A DNA stretch of 36,244 nt from Thiolinea disciformis DSM 14473 (GCF_000371925.1 NZ_AQVE01000032.1:1-36244); one strand, 5' to 3'. Shown: positions 25,296-35,319, numbered from the stretch's first letter. The notes: a model not told the origin generated them from the sequence alone. Made by a program: numbers and translations.

Positions 25296-26321
25296 ATGGA
25301 TCAGCTCAAGACAACAGAGCTACAATCTTCAAAGCCTCAATTAATAGATCGTTTTGGTCGTCATATCACTTATGTGCGTTTGTCGGTGACAGATCGTTGC
25401 GATTTTCGTTGTGTGTATTGCATGGCGGAGGATATGACGTTTGTACCGCGTGAACAATTATTAACCCTAGAAGAAATGGAGCGCGTTGGGCGTGCCTTTG
25501 TCCAATTGGGTGTGCACAAAATTCGTCTAACCGGTGGCGAGCCTTTAACGCGGCGCGGTGTCTTACAATTGATTCAAGGCTTGGGAAGTTTAGAGGGTTT
25601 GCGTGATTTTACGGTGACCACGAATGGCAGCCAGTTACCGCGTTTTGCGGTTGATTTAAAAGCAGCAGGCATTACCCGTCTTAATATTAGTTTGGATACT
25701 TTGCGTGCGGATCGCTTTAGGCAATTAACTCGCACGGGTCATATTGAGCAAACCCTCGCCGGTATTGAGGCTGCCTTGGCACAAGGTTTTAAGCGTATCA
25801 AATTGAATGCGGTCATCTTAAAAAATCGCAATCATGATGAAGTGTTGGATTTAGTCGCGTTTGCCCGCGAGCGCCATATCGATATTTCCTTTATTGAAGA
25901 AATGCCTTTGGGTGAGATTGGTGATCATGATCGTGCTGAGGCTTATTATTCCAGCGATGAAATATTGCGCGACTTACGGACACGCTATGATTTGCAAGCG
26001 GTAAACGATCAAACGGGTGGCCCATCGCGCTATTATAAAACCCTCGATCATGATAGCCGTGTGGGTTTTATTTCACCCCACAGCCATAACTTCTGTGGTG
26101 ATTGTAATCGGGTGCGCGTGACGGCGGAAGGGCGTTTATTATTGTGTTTGGGGCAGGAGCATTCGGTCGATTTGCGCCGTGTATTACGTGCTCATCCTTT
26201 AAGTGATGAACCCTTAATCGCAACGCTTAAAGAAGCGATGCAAATTAAACCGCAAGGTCACGAATTTCAGTTGGCGGAAAAGCCGATTTTATTCCGCCAT
26301 ATGAATGCCACTGGCGGCTAA
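25296..26321 (+). CDS. moaA: GTP 3',8-cyclase, molybdenum cofactor biosynthesis
   Basis: Radical-SAM enzyme of the first step of molybdopterin synthesis, converting GTP to 3',8-cyclo-GTP. From ATG 25296 the product is 341 residues; GAGGAG sits nine bases upstream and the longer frame from 25224 lacks family support. The radical-SAM cluster cysteines are Cys35/39/42 (CDFRCVYC). KIRLTGGEPLTRRG binds SAM. The C-terminal second cluster is Cys267/270/284 (CGDCNRVRV, then LLLC). The protein ends in the required GG that enters the active site. The cofactor is also needed for the tungsten enzyme at 5.2-9.2 kb. moaC is not in the window. Confidence 0.96.
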   Translation: MDQLKTTELQSSKPQLIDRFGRHITYVRLSVTDRCDFRCVYCMAEDMTFVPREQLLTLEEMERVGRAFVQLGVHKIRLTGGEPLTRRGVLQLIQGLGSLEGLRDFTVTTNGSQLPRFAVDLKAAGITRLNISLDTLRADRFRQLTRTGHIEQTLAGIEAALAQGFKRIKLNAVILKNRNHDEVLDLVAFARERHIDISFIEEMPLGEIGDHDRAEAYYSSDEILRDLRTRYDLQAVNDQTGGPSRYYKTLDHDSRVGFISPHSHNFCGDCNRVRVTAEGRLLLCLGQEHSVDLRRVLRAHPLSDEPLIATLKEAMQIKPQGHEFQLAEKPILFRHMNATGG

Positions 26322-26849
26322 TCACTTTTCGTTGAGGCGTGGCATTAGCATCACTAAATTGCAGGGTAGGGTGCGGCTATCCAGTTGCGCCTGAATCAGC
26401 TTATCCCACCCCAAACGGCACGCGCCACTGGAACCCGGCAAACAAAAAAGATAAGTACTATTAGCAACCCCCGCAATAGCGCGTGATTGTAGCGTTGAGG
26501 TGCCAATATCCTCATAAGATAAAACGCGAAACATTTCGCCGAAACCTTCTAGTTCTTTATCTAATAAAGGTTTAACGGCCTCCGGCGTGCCATCACGTCC
26601 GGTAACGCCAGTACCACCGGTCGTTAAAATGGCATTGATGTTTTCATCTGCAATCCACTGGGACAGGATTGCACGAATCGCATATTTATCATCCGGTACA
26701 ATGCTTTTGGCTAAGCAGTGGTGGCCTGCTGCAAGCACACGATCTACTAAGGTTTTACCCGAGGTATCATCAGCTTCCGTGCGTGTATCAGAGATGGTGA
26801 GTACCGCAATATTCAGCGGTTTAAAAGTCAGTGCGTGTGAGTCAGCCAT
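26322..26849 (-). CDS. moaB: Molybdenum cofactor biosynthesis protein B
   Basis: 175 residues of the MoaB/MogA family, which adenylylates molybdopterin before metal insertion. Motifs are LTISDTRTEADDTSG, ILTTGGTGVTGRDGTPEAV (the MPT/ATP-binding loop) and FCLPGSSGACRLGWDKLI, the usual MoaB C-terminal block. AAGGAAGAG precedes the ATG. It is convergent with moaA with no intervening bases. In some tungsten-using organisms MoaB-type proteins favour tungstate cofactor activation; whether this one does is unknown. Confidence 0.93.
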   Translation of the reverse strand: MADSHALTFKPLNIAVLTISDTRTEADDTSGKTLVDRVLAAGHHCLAKSIVPDDKYAIRAILSQWIADENINAILTTGGTGVTGRDGTPEAVKPLLDKELEGFGEMFRVLSYEDIGTSTLQSRAIAGVANSTYLFCLPGSSGACRLGWDKLIQAQLDSRTLPCNLVMLMPRLNEK

Positions 26850-26948
26850 GTGTCTCTTCCTTGGTTTAAGTGGATTAAAATTATAAGAAATCGCTAGCGA
26901 CCCTGCATTGATTCTGGTCGCTTGGTTTATGATTGAGGCGTGTTATGA

Positions 26949-26957
26949 TGCTATAAT
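26949..26957 (+). promoter_or_regulatory. Extended -10 promoter for the DUF2750-cvfB pair
   Basis: TGCTATAAT is a perfect extended -10 element (TGnTATAAT); no good -35 is present, as is typical for such promoters. Transcription would start near 26964. That excludes the upstream in-frame ATG at 26960 and supports translation from 26996. Confidence 0.6.
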
Positions 26958-26995
26958 TAATGAACAATTACTCACCCCATCTGAGGCAAAATCGT

Positions 26996-27406
26996 ATGAC
27001 TACACCAGAGAATCAACAAGATGCTCAATTTGAAGCCAATTATGAAGCCTTTATTGCTGGGGTGCGCCAGTCTGGGCAAGTATGGGGCTTATGTGATGAG
27101 AATGATGAGTGGGCTTTGTGTCCATCAGCCTTATACGAGGAAACGGATGTTGTTCCTTTTTGGTCTGAAGAAGCGGCTGCGAAGGCACATTGCATTGATG
27201 AATGGAGTCATTACCAACCGCGTGCGATTAGCCTAGATGAGTTTTTGGGCGATTGGTTGCCGGGTATGCATGAAGATGATGTGTTGGTCGGACCTAACTG
27301 GGATGATGAGTTAGAAGGTTTGGAAGTAGAGCCCGCCGATATTGCCGCTGAATTGGATGAGAATTGGGACGCGCAAGACGCGGAAGGCGACGACGGTAAG
27401 CAATAA
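26996..27406 (+). CDS. DUF2750 family protein
   Basis: 136 residues. Typical DUF2750 pattern: FEANYEAFIAGVRQSGQVWGL, then VVPFWSEEAAAKAHC, EWSHYQPRAISLDEFLGDWL and LVGPNWDDELEG. The C-terminal tail is strongly acidic. The family is cytoplasmic and of unknown role. The start at 26996 has GAGG ten bases upstream and fits the extended -10 promoter just before. The next gene starts four bases after the stop, so the two are likely co-translated. Confidence 0.82.
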   Translation: MTTPENQQDAQFEANYEAFIAGVRQSGQVWGLCDENDEWALCPSALYEETDVVPFWSEEAAAKAHCIDEWSHYQPRAISLDEFLGDWLPGMHEDDVLVGPNWDDELEGLEVEPADIAAELDENWDAQDAEGDDGKQ

Positions 27407-27410
27407 TTTC

Positions 27411-28241
27411 ATGGTCAAGATTGGTGAATACAACCACTTGCGTGTCGCTAAGCAAGTGGATTTTGGCCTGTATCTGGATGGTGGTAGTTATGGCGAAATT
27501 CTGCTGCCTAAACGCTATATTCCAGCGGGATTGCAAGTTGGGCAGATGCTAGATGTCTTTATTTATTTAGACTCTGAAGATCGTTTAATTGCCACCACTG
27601 AAAAACCTCTTGCCACGGTGGGGGAGTGCGCTTATTTAAAAGTAGTAGACACCAATCGTTATGGTGCTTTTTTAGAGTGGGGCTTGCCCAAGGATTTATT
27701 AGTGCCGCGTGCTGAGCAAGAGAGTGCGATGCAAGTGGGCAAAAGTTATGTCGTTTATGTCTATCTGGATGAGCGCAGCGAAAGTATTGTCGCCTCTTCG
27801 CGCTTGTCGCATCATTTAAGTGAATTAGGGTATTACTTCAAAGCCGAACAGCCGGTGGATTTATTAATTTATGCTCGTTCGGAGCTAGGTTATAAGGCTG
27901 TGATCGATAATAGTCATATAGGCTTATTGTTTGATAGCGAAGTGTATCAGTCCCTCAAGATCGGTCAGCGTGTGTCGGGCTTCATTAAACAAGTTCGCCC
28001 TGACCGCCGGATCGATCTGAGCTTGCGCAAAGCCGGTGAGGTGGTTGAGGATGGTTTAGCAGCCAAAATTATTGAACATTTAAAAGCGCGCGGTGGTAGT
28101 TCCACGTTTACGGATAAAACCGCTCCTGAATTGATTTATCAAGAATTTCAGGTAAGTAAAGCTCACTTTAAACGTGCCCTCGGTCTACTGTATAAACAGC
28201 AGCGGATTTTACTGAGTAAAGATAAAATCACGCTCGTTTAA
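27411..28241 (+). CDS. cvfB: CvfB/YitL-like S1-domain RNA-binding protein
   Basis: 276 residues from ATG 27411; the in-frame upstream region overlaps the previous gene and is not used. It has tandem S1-like OB folds at about residues 1-65, 66-130 and 145-215 (for example DFGLYLDGGSYGEILLPKRY, then YGAFLEWGLPKDLLVP). A C-terminal winged-helix-like part follows (ARGGSSTFTDKTAPELIY, FKRALGLLYKQQRILL). This is the CvfB architecture. Staphylococcal CvfB binds RNA and affects virulence gene expression; in proteobacteria the role is unclear. Confidence 0.88.
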   Translation: MVKIGEYNHLRVAKQVDFGLYLDGGSYGEILLPKRYIPAGLQVGQMLDVFIYLDSEDRLIATTEKPLATVGECAYLKVVDTNRYGAFLEWGLPKDLLVPRAEQESAMQVGKSYVVYVYLDERSESIVASSRLSHHLSELGYYFKAEQPVDLLIYARSELGYKAVIDNSHIGLLFDSEVYQSLKIGQRVSGFIKQVRPDRRIDLSLRKAGEVVEDGLAAKIIEHLKARGGSSTFTDKTAPELIYQEFQVSKAHFKRALGLLYKQQRILLSKDKITLV

Positions 28242-28249
28242 CGCAAGTA

Positions 28250-28278
28250 TCCACTATTCACCTGTTTTGCATAGTGGG
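28250..28278 (+). terminator. Possible terminator hairpin after cvfB
   Basis: TCCACTAT pairs with ATAGTGGG (one G-T) around a 13-base loop, nine bases after the cvfB stop. ATTTCTC follows, only a weak U-tract. Low to moderate confidence. Confidence 0.35.
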
Positions 28279-28280
28279 AT

Positions 28281-28309
28281 TTCTCAAATATGCACGCATG
28301 GCATATAGT
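28281..28309 (+). promoter_or_regulatory. Candidate promoter/operator of the merR-phrB pair
   Basis: ATATGC (28288-28293) and GCATAT (28301-28306) form an inverted repeat around ACGCATG. It lies mainly between a weak -35 (TTCTCA, 28281-28286) and a -10 (TATAGT, 28304-28309), which are 17 bases apart. MerR-family proteins bind inverted repeats in exactly this spacer position, so the downstream regulator may control its own operon. Pattern-based inference. Confidence 0.35.
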
Positions 28310-28354
28310 GTTTTTAAAAATTCAAGTGGCTTCTAATAGGTAAGTATTACAGGC

Positions 28355-29320
28355 ATGGCACATCAGAAAGCTAACGAGGAGGCGCTTTTTCCCATCGGCA
28401 CAGTCTCAGAAGAAACAGGGGTTAACTCGGTTACTTTACGAGCATGGGAGCGACGTTATGGGCTCATTATTCCGCATCGTACCCCTAAAGGTCATCGTTT
28501 ATACACCCAAGCTGATATTCAGCGAATTCACCAAATTTTACAATTAATCGATCAAGGTGTTGCCGTTGGTCGTGTGCGTGGCATTTTGGATAATCGCCCT
28601 TTGGTGGACTCAGTCTGTAAGAAAAATGGCGAGTGTGCTTGTGTTGTGCCTTTAAAAGATGGCAATTGGAATGCTTATTTTGAGTTTTGCAAGCGTTGTA
28701 TTTATAAGTTAGATGTCCGTTCTTTAGATAGAGCCATGTCTGAAATCATGGCGCATTACCCCCTCGAGTTGGTTGCCAAAGAATTATTTCTCCCCTTGTG
28801 TTTAGAGTTGCATGGTCAGTGTTCAATGCTGGATTCGACCTGTGCTGAATATGCTTTTTGGTATGAGTTCTTGCGGGCGCGTTTAGCCACAACGTGGTTG
28901 GATTGTAGTGCCCAAGCGAATGGGCGGCGTGTAATTTTGATGGGTTCGTCGAATGAGCCTGTGGTGCATTTGCAAATGCTTTTATTTGCTTGCCTTTTAA
29001 ACCAACAGGGTTATCAAGCAAGCTTGCTCGGTGCGGATTGCCGTCCACAACATTTACCTTTAGTGCTAGAACGCTCCACGATTGATGCGGTGATTTTTTG
29101 TACGCCAACGCAAGATGTATTAACGCGCATGGATGCCTTAGCACGCCTAACCGCAACGCATTTGCTAGTGCATTATTTGGATATTCCAGACTTGCACATG
29201 ATCCCAAAAAATGATTTGCCTTCCAGTGTTAAGTCCTTGCCCCATTCGATGAAAATGGCGATTGCACTCTTGGATGAAATGGTGGGGCAGCCTCGCCCCA
29301 ACGACAACACGCTGCATTAA
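28355..29320 (+). CDS. MerR-family regulator with degenerate cobalamin-binding-like domain
   Basis: A 321-residue transcription factor. Residues 11-80 are a MerR winged helix: FPIGTVSEETGVNSVTLRAWERRYGL, then RTPKGHRLYTQADIQRI. The rest follows the LitR/CarH layout of a helical bundle (about 105-185) and a Rossmann-like domain (190-290; RRVILMGSS, then GYQASLLGADCR). But the residues that hold adenosylcobalamin are absent: the W-x9-EH motif appears as Gln155 and Glu165-Tyr166, and the ExHxxG motif as EPVVHL (201-206). The linker is cysteine-rich (Cys88, 94, 96, 112, 115). It is three bases upstream of photolyase, so a light- or stress-dependent control of DNA repair is likely, probably without B12. 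Confidence 0.82.
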   Translation: MAHQKANEEALFPIGTVSEETGVNSVTLRAWERRYGLIIPHRTPKGHRLYTQADIQRIHQILQLIDQGVAVGRVRGILDNRPLVDSVCKKNGECACVVPLKDGNWNAYFEFCKRCIYKLDVRSLDRAMSEIMAHYPLELVAKELFLPLCLELHGQCSMLDSTCAEYAFWYEFLRARLATTWLDCSAQANGRRVILMGSSNEPVVHLQMLLFACLLNQQGYQASLLGADCRPQHLPLVLERSTIDAVIFCTPTQDVLTRMDALARLTATHLLVHYLDIPDLHMIPKNDLPSSVKSLPHSMKMAIALLDEMVGQPRPNDNTLH

Positions 29321-29323
29321 CTT

Positions 29324-30733
29324 ATGCCTACGGCTATCGTTTGGTTTCGCCAAGATTTACGTTTAGCGGATAATACCGCGCTATTTCAGGCTTGCCATAG
29401 TTGTGAGCAAGTTATTCCCGTTTTTATTGATGATCCGACACCAACGACAACGAGCCAACTAGGTGCGGCTAGTCGGGTTTGGTTACACCATAGTTTAAGG
29501 TCGCTTTCAGAAACGTTGGCGCAACACGGCAGTCGTTTAATTCTACGCCAAGGCTCTGCGCAAACGGTGTTAGAGCAGCTCATCGCAGAAACAGGCGCTA
29601 GCCATTTATACTGGAATCGCTGTTATGCGCCAGCAGCGATTCAGCGTGATCAACAGCTTAAAGCCACTTTAAAACAAATCGTCGAGGTTCATAGTTTTCG
29701 TGGCAATGTGTTGTATGAACCGTGGGAGATACTCAAACCCAATCGCGAGCCTTATAAAGTTTATACACCTTTTTGGAAGGCGCTAAATAATCAAGGTTTA
29801 ATTCGCAACGTTTTACCAAAACCCGCACAGCTTCCTGCGCCAGTCGTTTGGCCTGTTAGCCTTGAGTTAGCTGACTTGAACTTACTGCCATTGCTGGATT
29901 GGCATTGGGGGATGATGGGGCATTGGCACGTGGGTGAGGCAGCAGCGCAGCAGGCGTTACAGGATTTTCTAGGAGGCGCGCTAGACGATTATGACCACCA
30001 GCGTGATTATCCTTTTGTGGATGGTACCTCGCAATTATCGCCACACCTGCATTTTGGTGAAATCAGCCCGACACAAATCAGTTATGCGACACAACAAATA
30101 CTAGATGCTGATCCCGCTTTAGCTGCGGGCTATGAGCGCTTTATGAAGGAGTTGGTTTGGCGCGAATTTGCCATAATGCTGCTCTATCATTTTCCGCATA
30201 CCCTCGATAAACCATTAGATTCACGTTTTGAACAGTTTCCTTGGGCAGCTTTAGATGAGGCTAGCTTAAGACGCTGGCAACAAGGGCAAACCGGTATTCC
30301 GATTGTGGATGCAGGGATGCGCCAGTTATGGCAAAGCGGTTGGATGCATAATCGTGTGCGGATGATTGTGGCGTCATTTTTGACTAAAAATTTACGTTTA
30401 CCTTGGCAATTAGGGGAACAGTGGTTTCGTGATACTTTGGTGGATGCGGATTTAGCCAATAATGTATTAGGCTGGCAGTGGGTTGCTGGTTGTGGGGCAG
30501 ATGCAGCACCGTATTTTCGAATTTTTAATCCTATCTTACAGGGCGAAAAATTTGATGCACAGGGCTTGTATGTCAAGCGCTGGGTGCCTGAATTAGCGAC
30601 ACGTTCCAGTCAAGTCATTCACCAACCACGCCAGCTCGGTGAGGGGTTGGCCGATTATCCATTAGCAATGCTTGATTTAGCCGAAAGCCGCCAACAAGCA
30701 TTAGCGGCTTTTGCGAGTATAAAATCTGCCTAG
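29324..30733 (+). CDS. phrB: Deoxyribodipyrimidine photolyase (class I CPD photolyase)
   Basis: Light-driven repair of cyclobutane pyrimidine dimers. The 469-residue protein starts PTAIVWFRQDLRLADN, the antenna domain hallmark. It has the FAD-binding C-terminal domain with TSQLSPHLHFGEISP, ELVWREFAIMLL, GQTGIPIVDAGMRQLWQSGW, MIVASFLTKNL, then WQWVAGCGADAAPYFRIFNP with the electron-transfer Trp region. The length is normal for class I enzymes. It lies three bases downstream of the MerR-type gene without a good ribosome site of its own, suggesting translational coupling. The stop codon overlaps that of the convergent SPOR gene. Confidence 0.95.
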   Translation: MPTAIVWFRQDLRLADNTALFQACHSCEQVIPVFIDDPTPTTTSQLGAASRVWLHHSLRSLSETLAQHGSRLILRQGSAQTVLEQLIAETGASHLYWNRCYAPAAIQRDQQLKATLKQIVEVHSFRGNVLYEPWEILKPNREPYKVYTPFWKALNNQGLIRNVLPKPAQLPAPVVWPVSLELADLNLLPLLDWHWGMMGHWHVGEAAAQQALQDFLGGALDDYDHQRDYPFVDGTSQLSPHLHFGEISPTQISYATQQILDADPALAAGYERFMKELVWREFAIMLLYHFPHTLDKPLDSRFEQFPWAALDEASLRRWQQGQTGIPIVDAGMRQLWQSGWMHNRVRMIVASFLTKNLRLPWQLGEQWFRDTLVDADLANNVLGWQWVAGCGADAAPYFRIFNPILQGEKFDAQGLYVKRWVPELATRSSQVIHQPRQLGEGLADYPLAMLDLAESRQQALAAFASIKSA

Positions 30734-31527
30734 CGGAAGGTAACAAATGCACCACTTTGGCCAGAAGCACTTCTGACACGCGCTAAATTAGAGCGTGCTT
30801 CGCTTTCGCTGCTGAAAGGAACGCGTACTTTATAAAGTCCATCCACTTGATCGACCACCGCACGCAATCCACGACTGTCCATCGAGCGTTTAATTTGTTC
30901 GGCATTACTACGATTACCAGAAGCAAAAACCTGAACAGCTGCACCGCCGCCACCGCTAGACGATGATCCACCGCTGCTTCCGCCACCACTATAGTAGTTG
31001 TTGCCGCCACCACTATTCCCGCCGCCTGCGTAGGAATCGTTGTACCCGCCCGAGCCGCCGAAGTCACCACCACCTTGGGCATAGCTATCGTAGGAATTAT
31101 TTCCGCCGGTTTGCCCACCTACGCCACCGCTATAATCATAAGGCGCTTGGCCGCCTTGTTGGCCACCACCCTGTTGGTTACCTTGTTGATAATTGCCGCC
31201 TTGTTGCCCAGCTTGAGCGTAACTGTCATATCCGCCATTATCTTGCTGGTCATAAGCATCTTGCTGATAACCACCTTGTTGCGGTTGCGGCTGTTGGGGA
31301 GGGTAATAAGGTTGCTGTGGCTGTTGTGGCTGGGGACGCGGCTGGTAGTAATTTCCACCGCCACCACCGCCCTGCGCTAGTGGTGTTGCTTGTGGGACAT
31401 CATTATTCACATAAGGATCCGGTGTTCCGGTTTCCAGACCTGTGTTTTGGCCTGTTGGATTGGTACTACACGCTGCTAATAAAGCAGCCATAGATAAACT
31501 TAGAACCAAGCGTATCGAATGATTCAT
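30730..31527 (-). CDS. SPOR-domain lipoprotein with Gly/Gln/Tyr/Asn-rich linker
   Basis: 265 residues. A lipoprotein signal with lipobox LLAAC (Cys20) anchors it to a membrane. Residues about 50-195 are low complexity, rich in Gly, Gln, Tyr, Ser, Asn and Pro, with runs such as GGGGGGNYYQPRPQ and SGGGSSGGSSSSGGGG. The C-terminal 70 residues form a SPOR domain (VQVFASGNRSNAEQIKRSM, then YKVRVPFSSESEARSNLARV), which binds denuded peptidoglycan at division sites. The architecture recalls RlpA-like or DamX-like septal proteins, but there is no lytic domain. GAGGG precedes the ATG. Confidence 0.85.
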   Translation of the reverse strand: MNHSIRLVLSLSMAALLAACSTNPTGQNTGLETGTPDPYVNNDVPQATPLAQGGGGGGNYYQPRPQPQQPQQPYYPPQQPQPQQGGYQQDAYDQQDNGGYDSYAQAGQQGGNYQQGNQQGGGQQGGQAPYDYSGGVGGQTGGNNSYDSYAQGGGDFGGSGGYNDSYAGGGNSGGGNNYYSGGGSSGGSSSSGGGGAAVQVFASGNRSNAEQIKRSMDSRGLRAVVDQVDGLYKVRVPFSSESEARSNLARVRSASGQSGAFVTFR

Positions 31528-31590
31528 TGAAAATAGCCCTCTGTTTATTGTTATCAGTTAATACTAGCGAGTGGGCATTTCACATACAAG

Positions 31591-32538
31591 CTAATTATCG
31601 AAGTGATCATATCCTTTTATTGATTTGCTTGGCATTTGATCAAATTCAATACATTCCACCTGATTTGTGATGCAGCCTAGCACTTGGACGTCACTGTATG
31701 CTAAGAGTTCACTTTGCCATCTTGCCCATAAGATAGGCGGTAAGGTGAATAATAACTCATAATCATCACCGCCCCCTAAAGCATAAGCTAAGCGTTGCTC
31801 CATAGGTAACAAGGCCAGTGCTTTACTCCATCGAAACTGTTGGGTGTTTAGCCTTGCACCGACTTGGGAGCGTTGCAAAATATGCTTCACATCTCCCAAT
31901 AAACCATCCGAAATATCCATACAGCTGCTGGCTTTATCAACCAGCCAAGTTCCTAAGCGCGTACGCGGGCTAGGATAGTTCAGGCGCTTAATGCAATAAT
32001 CACTGGCCCAAGCAGGCAGATTTAAACGTCCTTGCACTAAAGCTAATCCTGCCGCTGCATCGCCTAAATAGCCTGATGCTAGGAGCAAATCGCCCGCTTT
32101 TGCACCCTGACGTAATAAAGCTTGCTGCTTGGGAGCAGTGCCCATGACTTGAATGGTAATACTCAAAGCACCCCGGGTCGTATCGCCACCGATTAGGAAA
32201 ATGCCATGGGCATCCGCCAGTGTTTTTAAACCTTGGGCGAATGCCTGTAACCAGAGTGGGTTTACTTCTGGCAACGTGAGTGCCAAGGTAAACCAGCGTG
32301 GTGTAGCACCCATTGCCGCCAAATCACTTAAGTTCACGGCTAAGGCTTTATAGCCAATCGCATCTGCGGGGGTATCACTGGGAAAATGCACACCACTAAT
32401 AAAGGTATCGACTGAAATAAGTAAATCCTCGCCACTCGGCACTTGTACTATAGCGGCATCGTCGCCTACGCCAATACTTACTGTATTAGGTGGATTGGGC
32501 CAGTCGAAATAGGTTTTAATCAGATCAAATTCATTCAT
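31591..32538 (-). CDS. thiL: Thiamine-monophosphate kinase
   Basis: Phosphorylates thiamine monophosphate to thiamine diphosphate, the last step of TPP synthesis. From ATG 32538 the product is 315 residues, the standard ThiL length. The longer frame reaching to 32739 would run antisense through the crcB start and lacks family support. Motifs are MNEFDLIKTYF, SIGVGDDAAIV (ATP/Mg site), LISVDTFISGVHFP, KALAVNLSDLAAMGA, LIGGDTTRG and CMDISDGLLGDVKH. It is divergent from crcB with just 14 bases between the two start codons. Confidence 0.94.
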   Translation of the reverse strand: MNEFDLIKTYFDWPNPPNTVSIGVGDDAAIVQVPSGEDLLISVDTFISGVHFPSDTPADAIGYKALAVNLSDLAAMGATPRWFTLALTLPEVNPLWLQAFAQGLKTLADAHGIFLIGGDTTRGALSITIQVMGTAPKQQALLRQGAKAGDLLLASGYLGDAAAGLALVQGRLNLPAWASDYCIKRLNYPSPRTRLGTWLVDKASSCMDISDGLLGDVKHILQRSQVGARLNTQQFRWSKALALLPMEQRLAYALGGGDDYELLFTLPPILWARWQSELLAYSDVQVLGCITNQVECIEFDQMPSKSIKGYDHFDN

Positions 32539-32552
32539 AGCAAGAGATCGAA

Positions 32553-32927
32553 ATGGCAAGTTGGTTGGCAATTTTAGTCGGTGGTGCGTTTGGTGCGTTG
32601 TTGCGTTATGGCACGATTCAGGGCATTCAGCAAGTGTTGGGCAAGGGCTTTCCTTACGGTACCTTGACGGTGAATGTGTTGGGTTCATTTGCCCTAGGGT
32701 ATTTAGCATTTTATTTTGGGCAGCGCGATTTATTGGCAAGCGCTTGGTATCGTGGTTTGGCCGTAGGGGTGTTGGGAGCTTTTACTACCTTCTCCACTTT
32801 TTCTTTAGATACAGTTAATTTGCTGGCGCAAGGTGATCTAACTAAGGGGCTGCTCAATATTGGTTTAAATGTTGGCCTTTGTTTACTTGCGGTGAGTTTG
32901 GGCATTTTTACTGCGAAAGGCTTTTGA
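32553..32927 (+). CDS. crcB: Fluoride channel CrcB/Fluc
   Basis: A 124-residue, four-helix membrane protein that works as an antiparallel dimer to let fluoride out of the cell. Hallmarks are GGAFGALLRYG (10-20), the conserved Asn41 in TVNVLGSFALGY, and the Phe-box helix break GAFTTFSTFSLDTVNL (Phe80, Phe83). No fluoride riboswitch fits in the 14 bases upstream. AAGAGATCGAA forms the ribosome site, shared with the divergent thiL leader. Confidence 0.93.
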   Translation: MASWLAILVGGAFGALLRYGTIQGIQQVLGKGFPYGTLTVNVLGSFALGYLAFYFGQRDLLASAWYRGLAVGVLGAFTTFSTFSLDTVNLLAQGDLTKGLLNIGLNVGLCLLAVSLGIFTAKGF

Positions 32928-32960
32928 TATGATGCGTTTTTGCTTAATCAAAATGGATAA

Positions 32961-34684
<1,724 letters not shown>

Positions 34685-34840
34685 TTGTATTTATTCTGAT
34701 TTATGATAATAAATTAATGTCTTGTTCCATGAACCTCGCATAGTACTACCTATACTAAGATAAGCTGAAAAATATCAGTTTTGTACGTAATTGATATAAA
34801 CGTTTTTGAATTGAAGTGTCGATATGTAGGAGATTAAACT

Positions 34841-35173
34841 ATGCATAAAATTCCAGTTGTATTAGTATCAATTTTGTCTATTGCTGCTTTGTCAGCTTGT
34901 AGCACCACATCAGCCCGCATTACCAAAACGGCCTCTAAAACCCCACCACGCTTAATTATCGAAAAAGATAAAAAAAGCGAAGGCGATATTCATCCCATGA
35001 ATTTAGCTTGGGATAAAGTCGATAATTTTGGCGCTGTACCGGCTTCTCTTCAGAAGCAAGGTGATAGTGACTGTAAAGCTGCAAACTTTACTAAGGCTGT
35101 CGGTTATCATCCAAAAGCAGAAGATGTTCAAGGCAAGCCTATTCCAGGCGGCGCATTCTTGTGTGATAAATAA
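34841..35173 (+). CDS. Small lipoprotein of unknown function
   Basis: 110 residues with a clear lipobox (LSAC, Cys20) after a hydrophobic signal. The mature part is basic near the anchor (RITKTASKTPPRLIIEKDKK) and then has a compact C-terminal part with two cysteines (SDCKAANF, and FLCDK at the end) that could form a disulfide. I do not recognise the family. A good GTAGGAG ribosome site precedes the ATG. The 156-base AT-rich gap before it holds weak AT-only inverted repeats. A hairpin follows the gene. Confidence 0.7.
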   Translation: MHKIPVVLVSILSIAALSACSTTSARITKTASKTPPRLIIEKDKKSEGDIHPMNLAWDKVDNFGAVPASLQKQGDSDCKAANFTKAVGYHPKAEDVQGKPIPGGAFLCDK

Positions 35174-35191
35174 CATATAACTATTAAAATT

Positions 35192-35222
35192 AAGATAGAA
35201 GCCCTAAAAAAGTTTCTATCTT
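35192..35222 (+). terminator. Terminator hairpin after the small lipoprotein gene
   Basis: AAGATAGAA and TTCTATCTT form a 9-bp stem with a 13-base loop, 18 bases past the stop. Only one further T follows, so the U-tract is short. Confidence 0.45.
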
Positions 35223-35319
35223 TCACTCAGTAAAACCATTAGAATCCGACAGGTATAGTTCTATCTATAATGAATCTATTATTTTATATGCTGTTGAATA
35301 ACCAATCGGGAGATTGATG

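Noticed and set aside
30963-31493. 176-codon plus-strand frame rich in His/Arg
   Set aside because: It runs antisense to the Gly/Gln-rich linker of the SPOR lipoprotein. The repetitive composition alone keeps it open.
32539-32739. N-terminal extension of thiL by 67 codons
   Set aside because: It would run antisense across the crcB start. The extra sequence (PTHSPSRYRKESPCP and similar) is unlike ThiL, and the ATG at 32538 gives the normal protein length.
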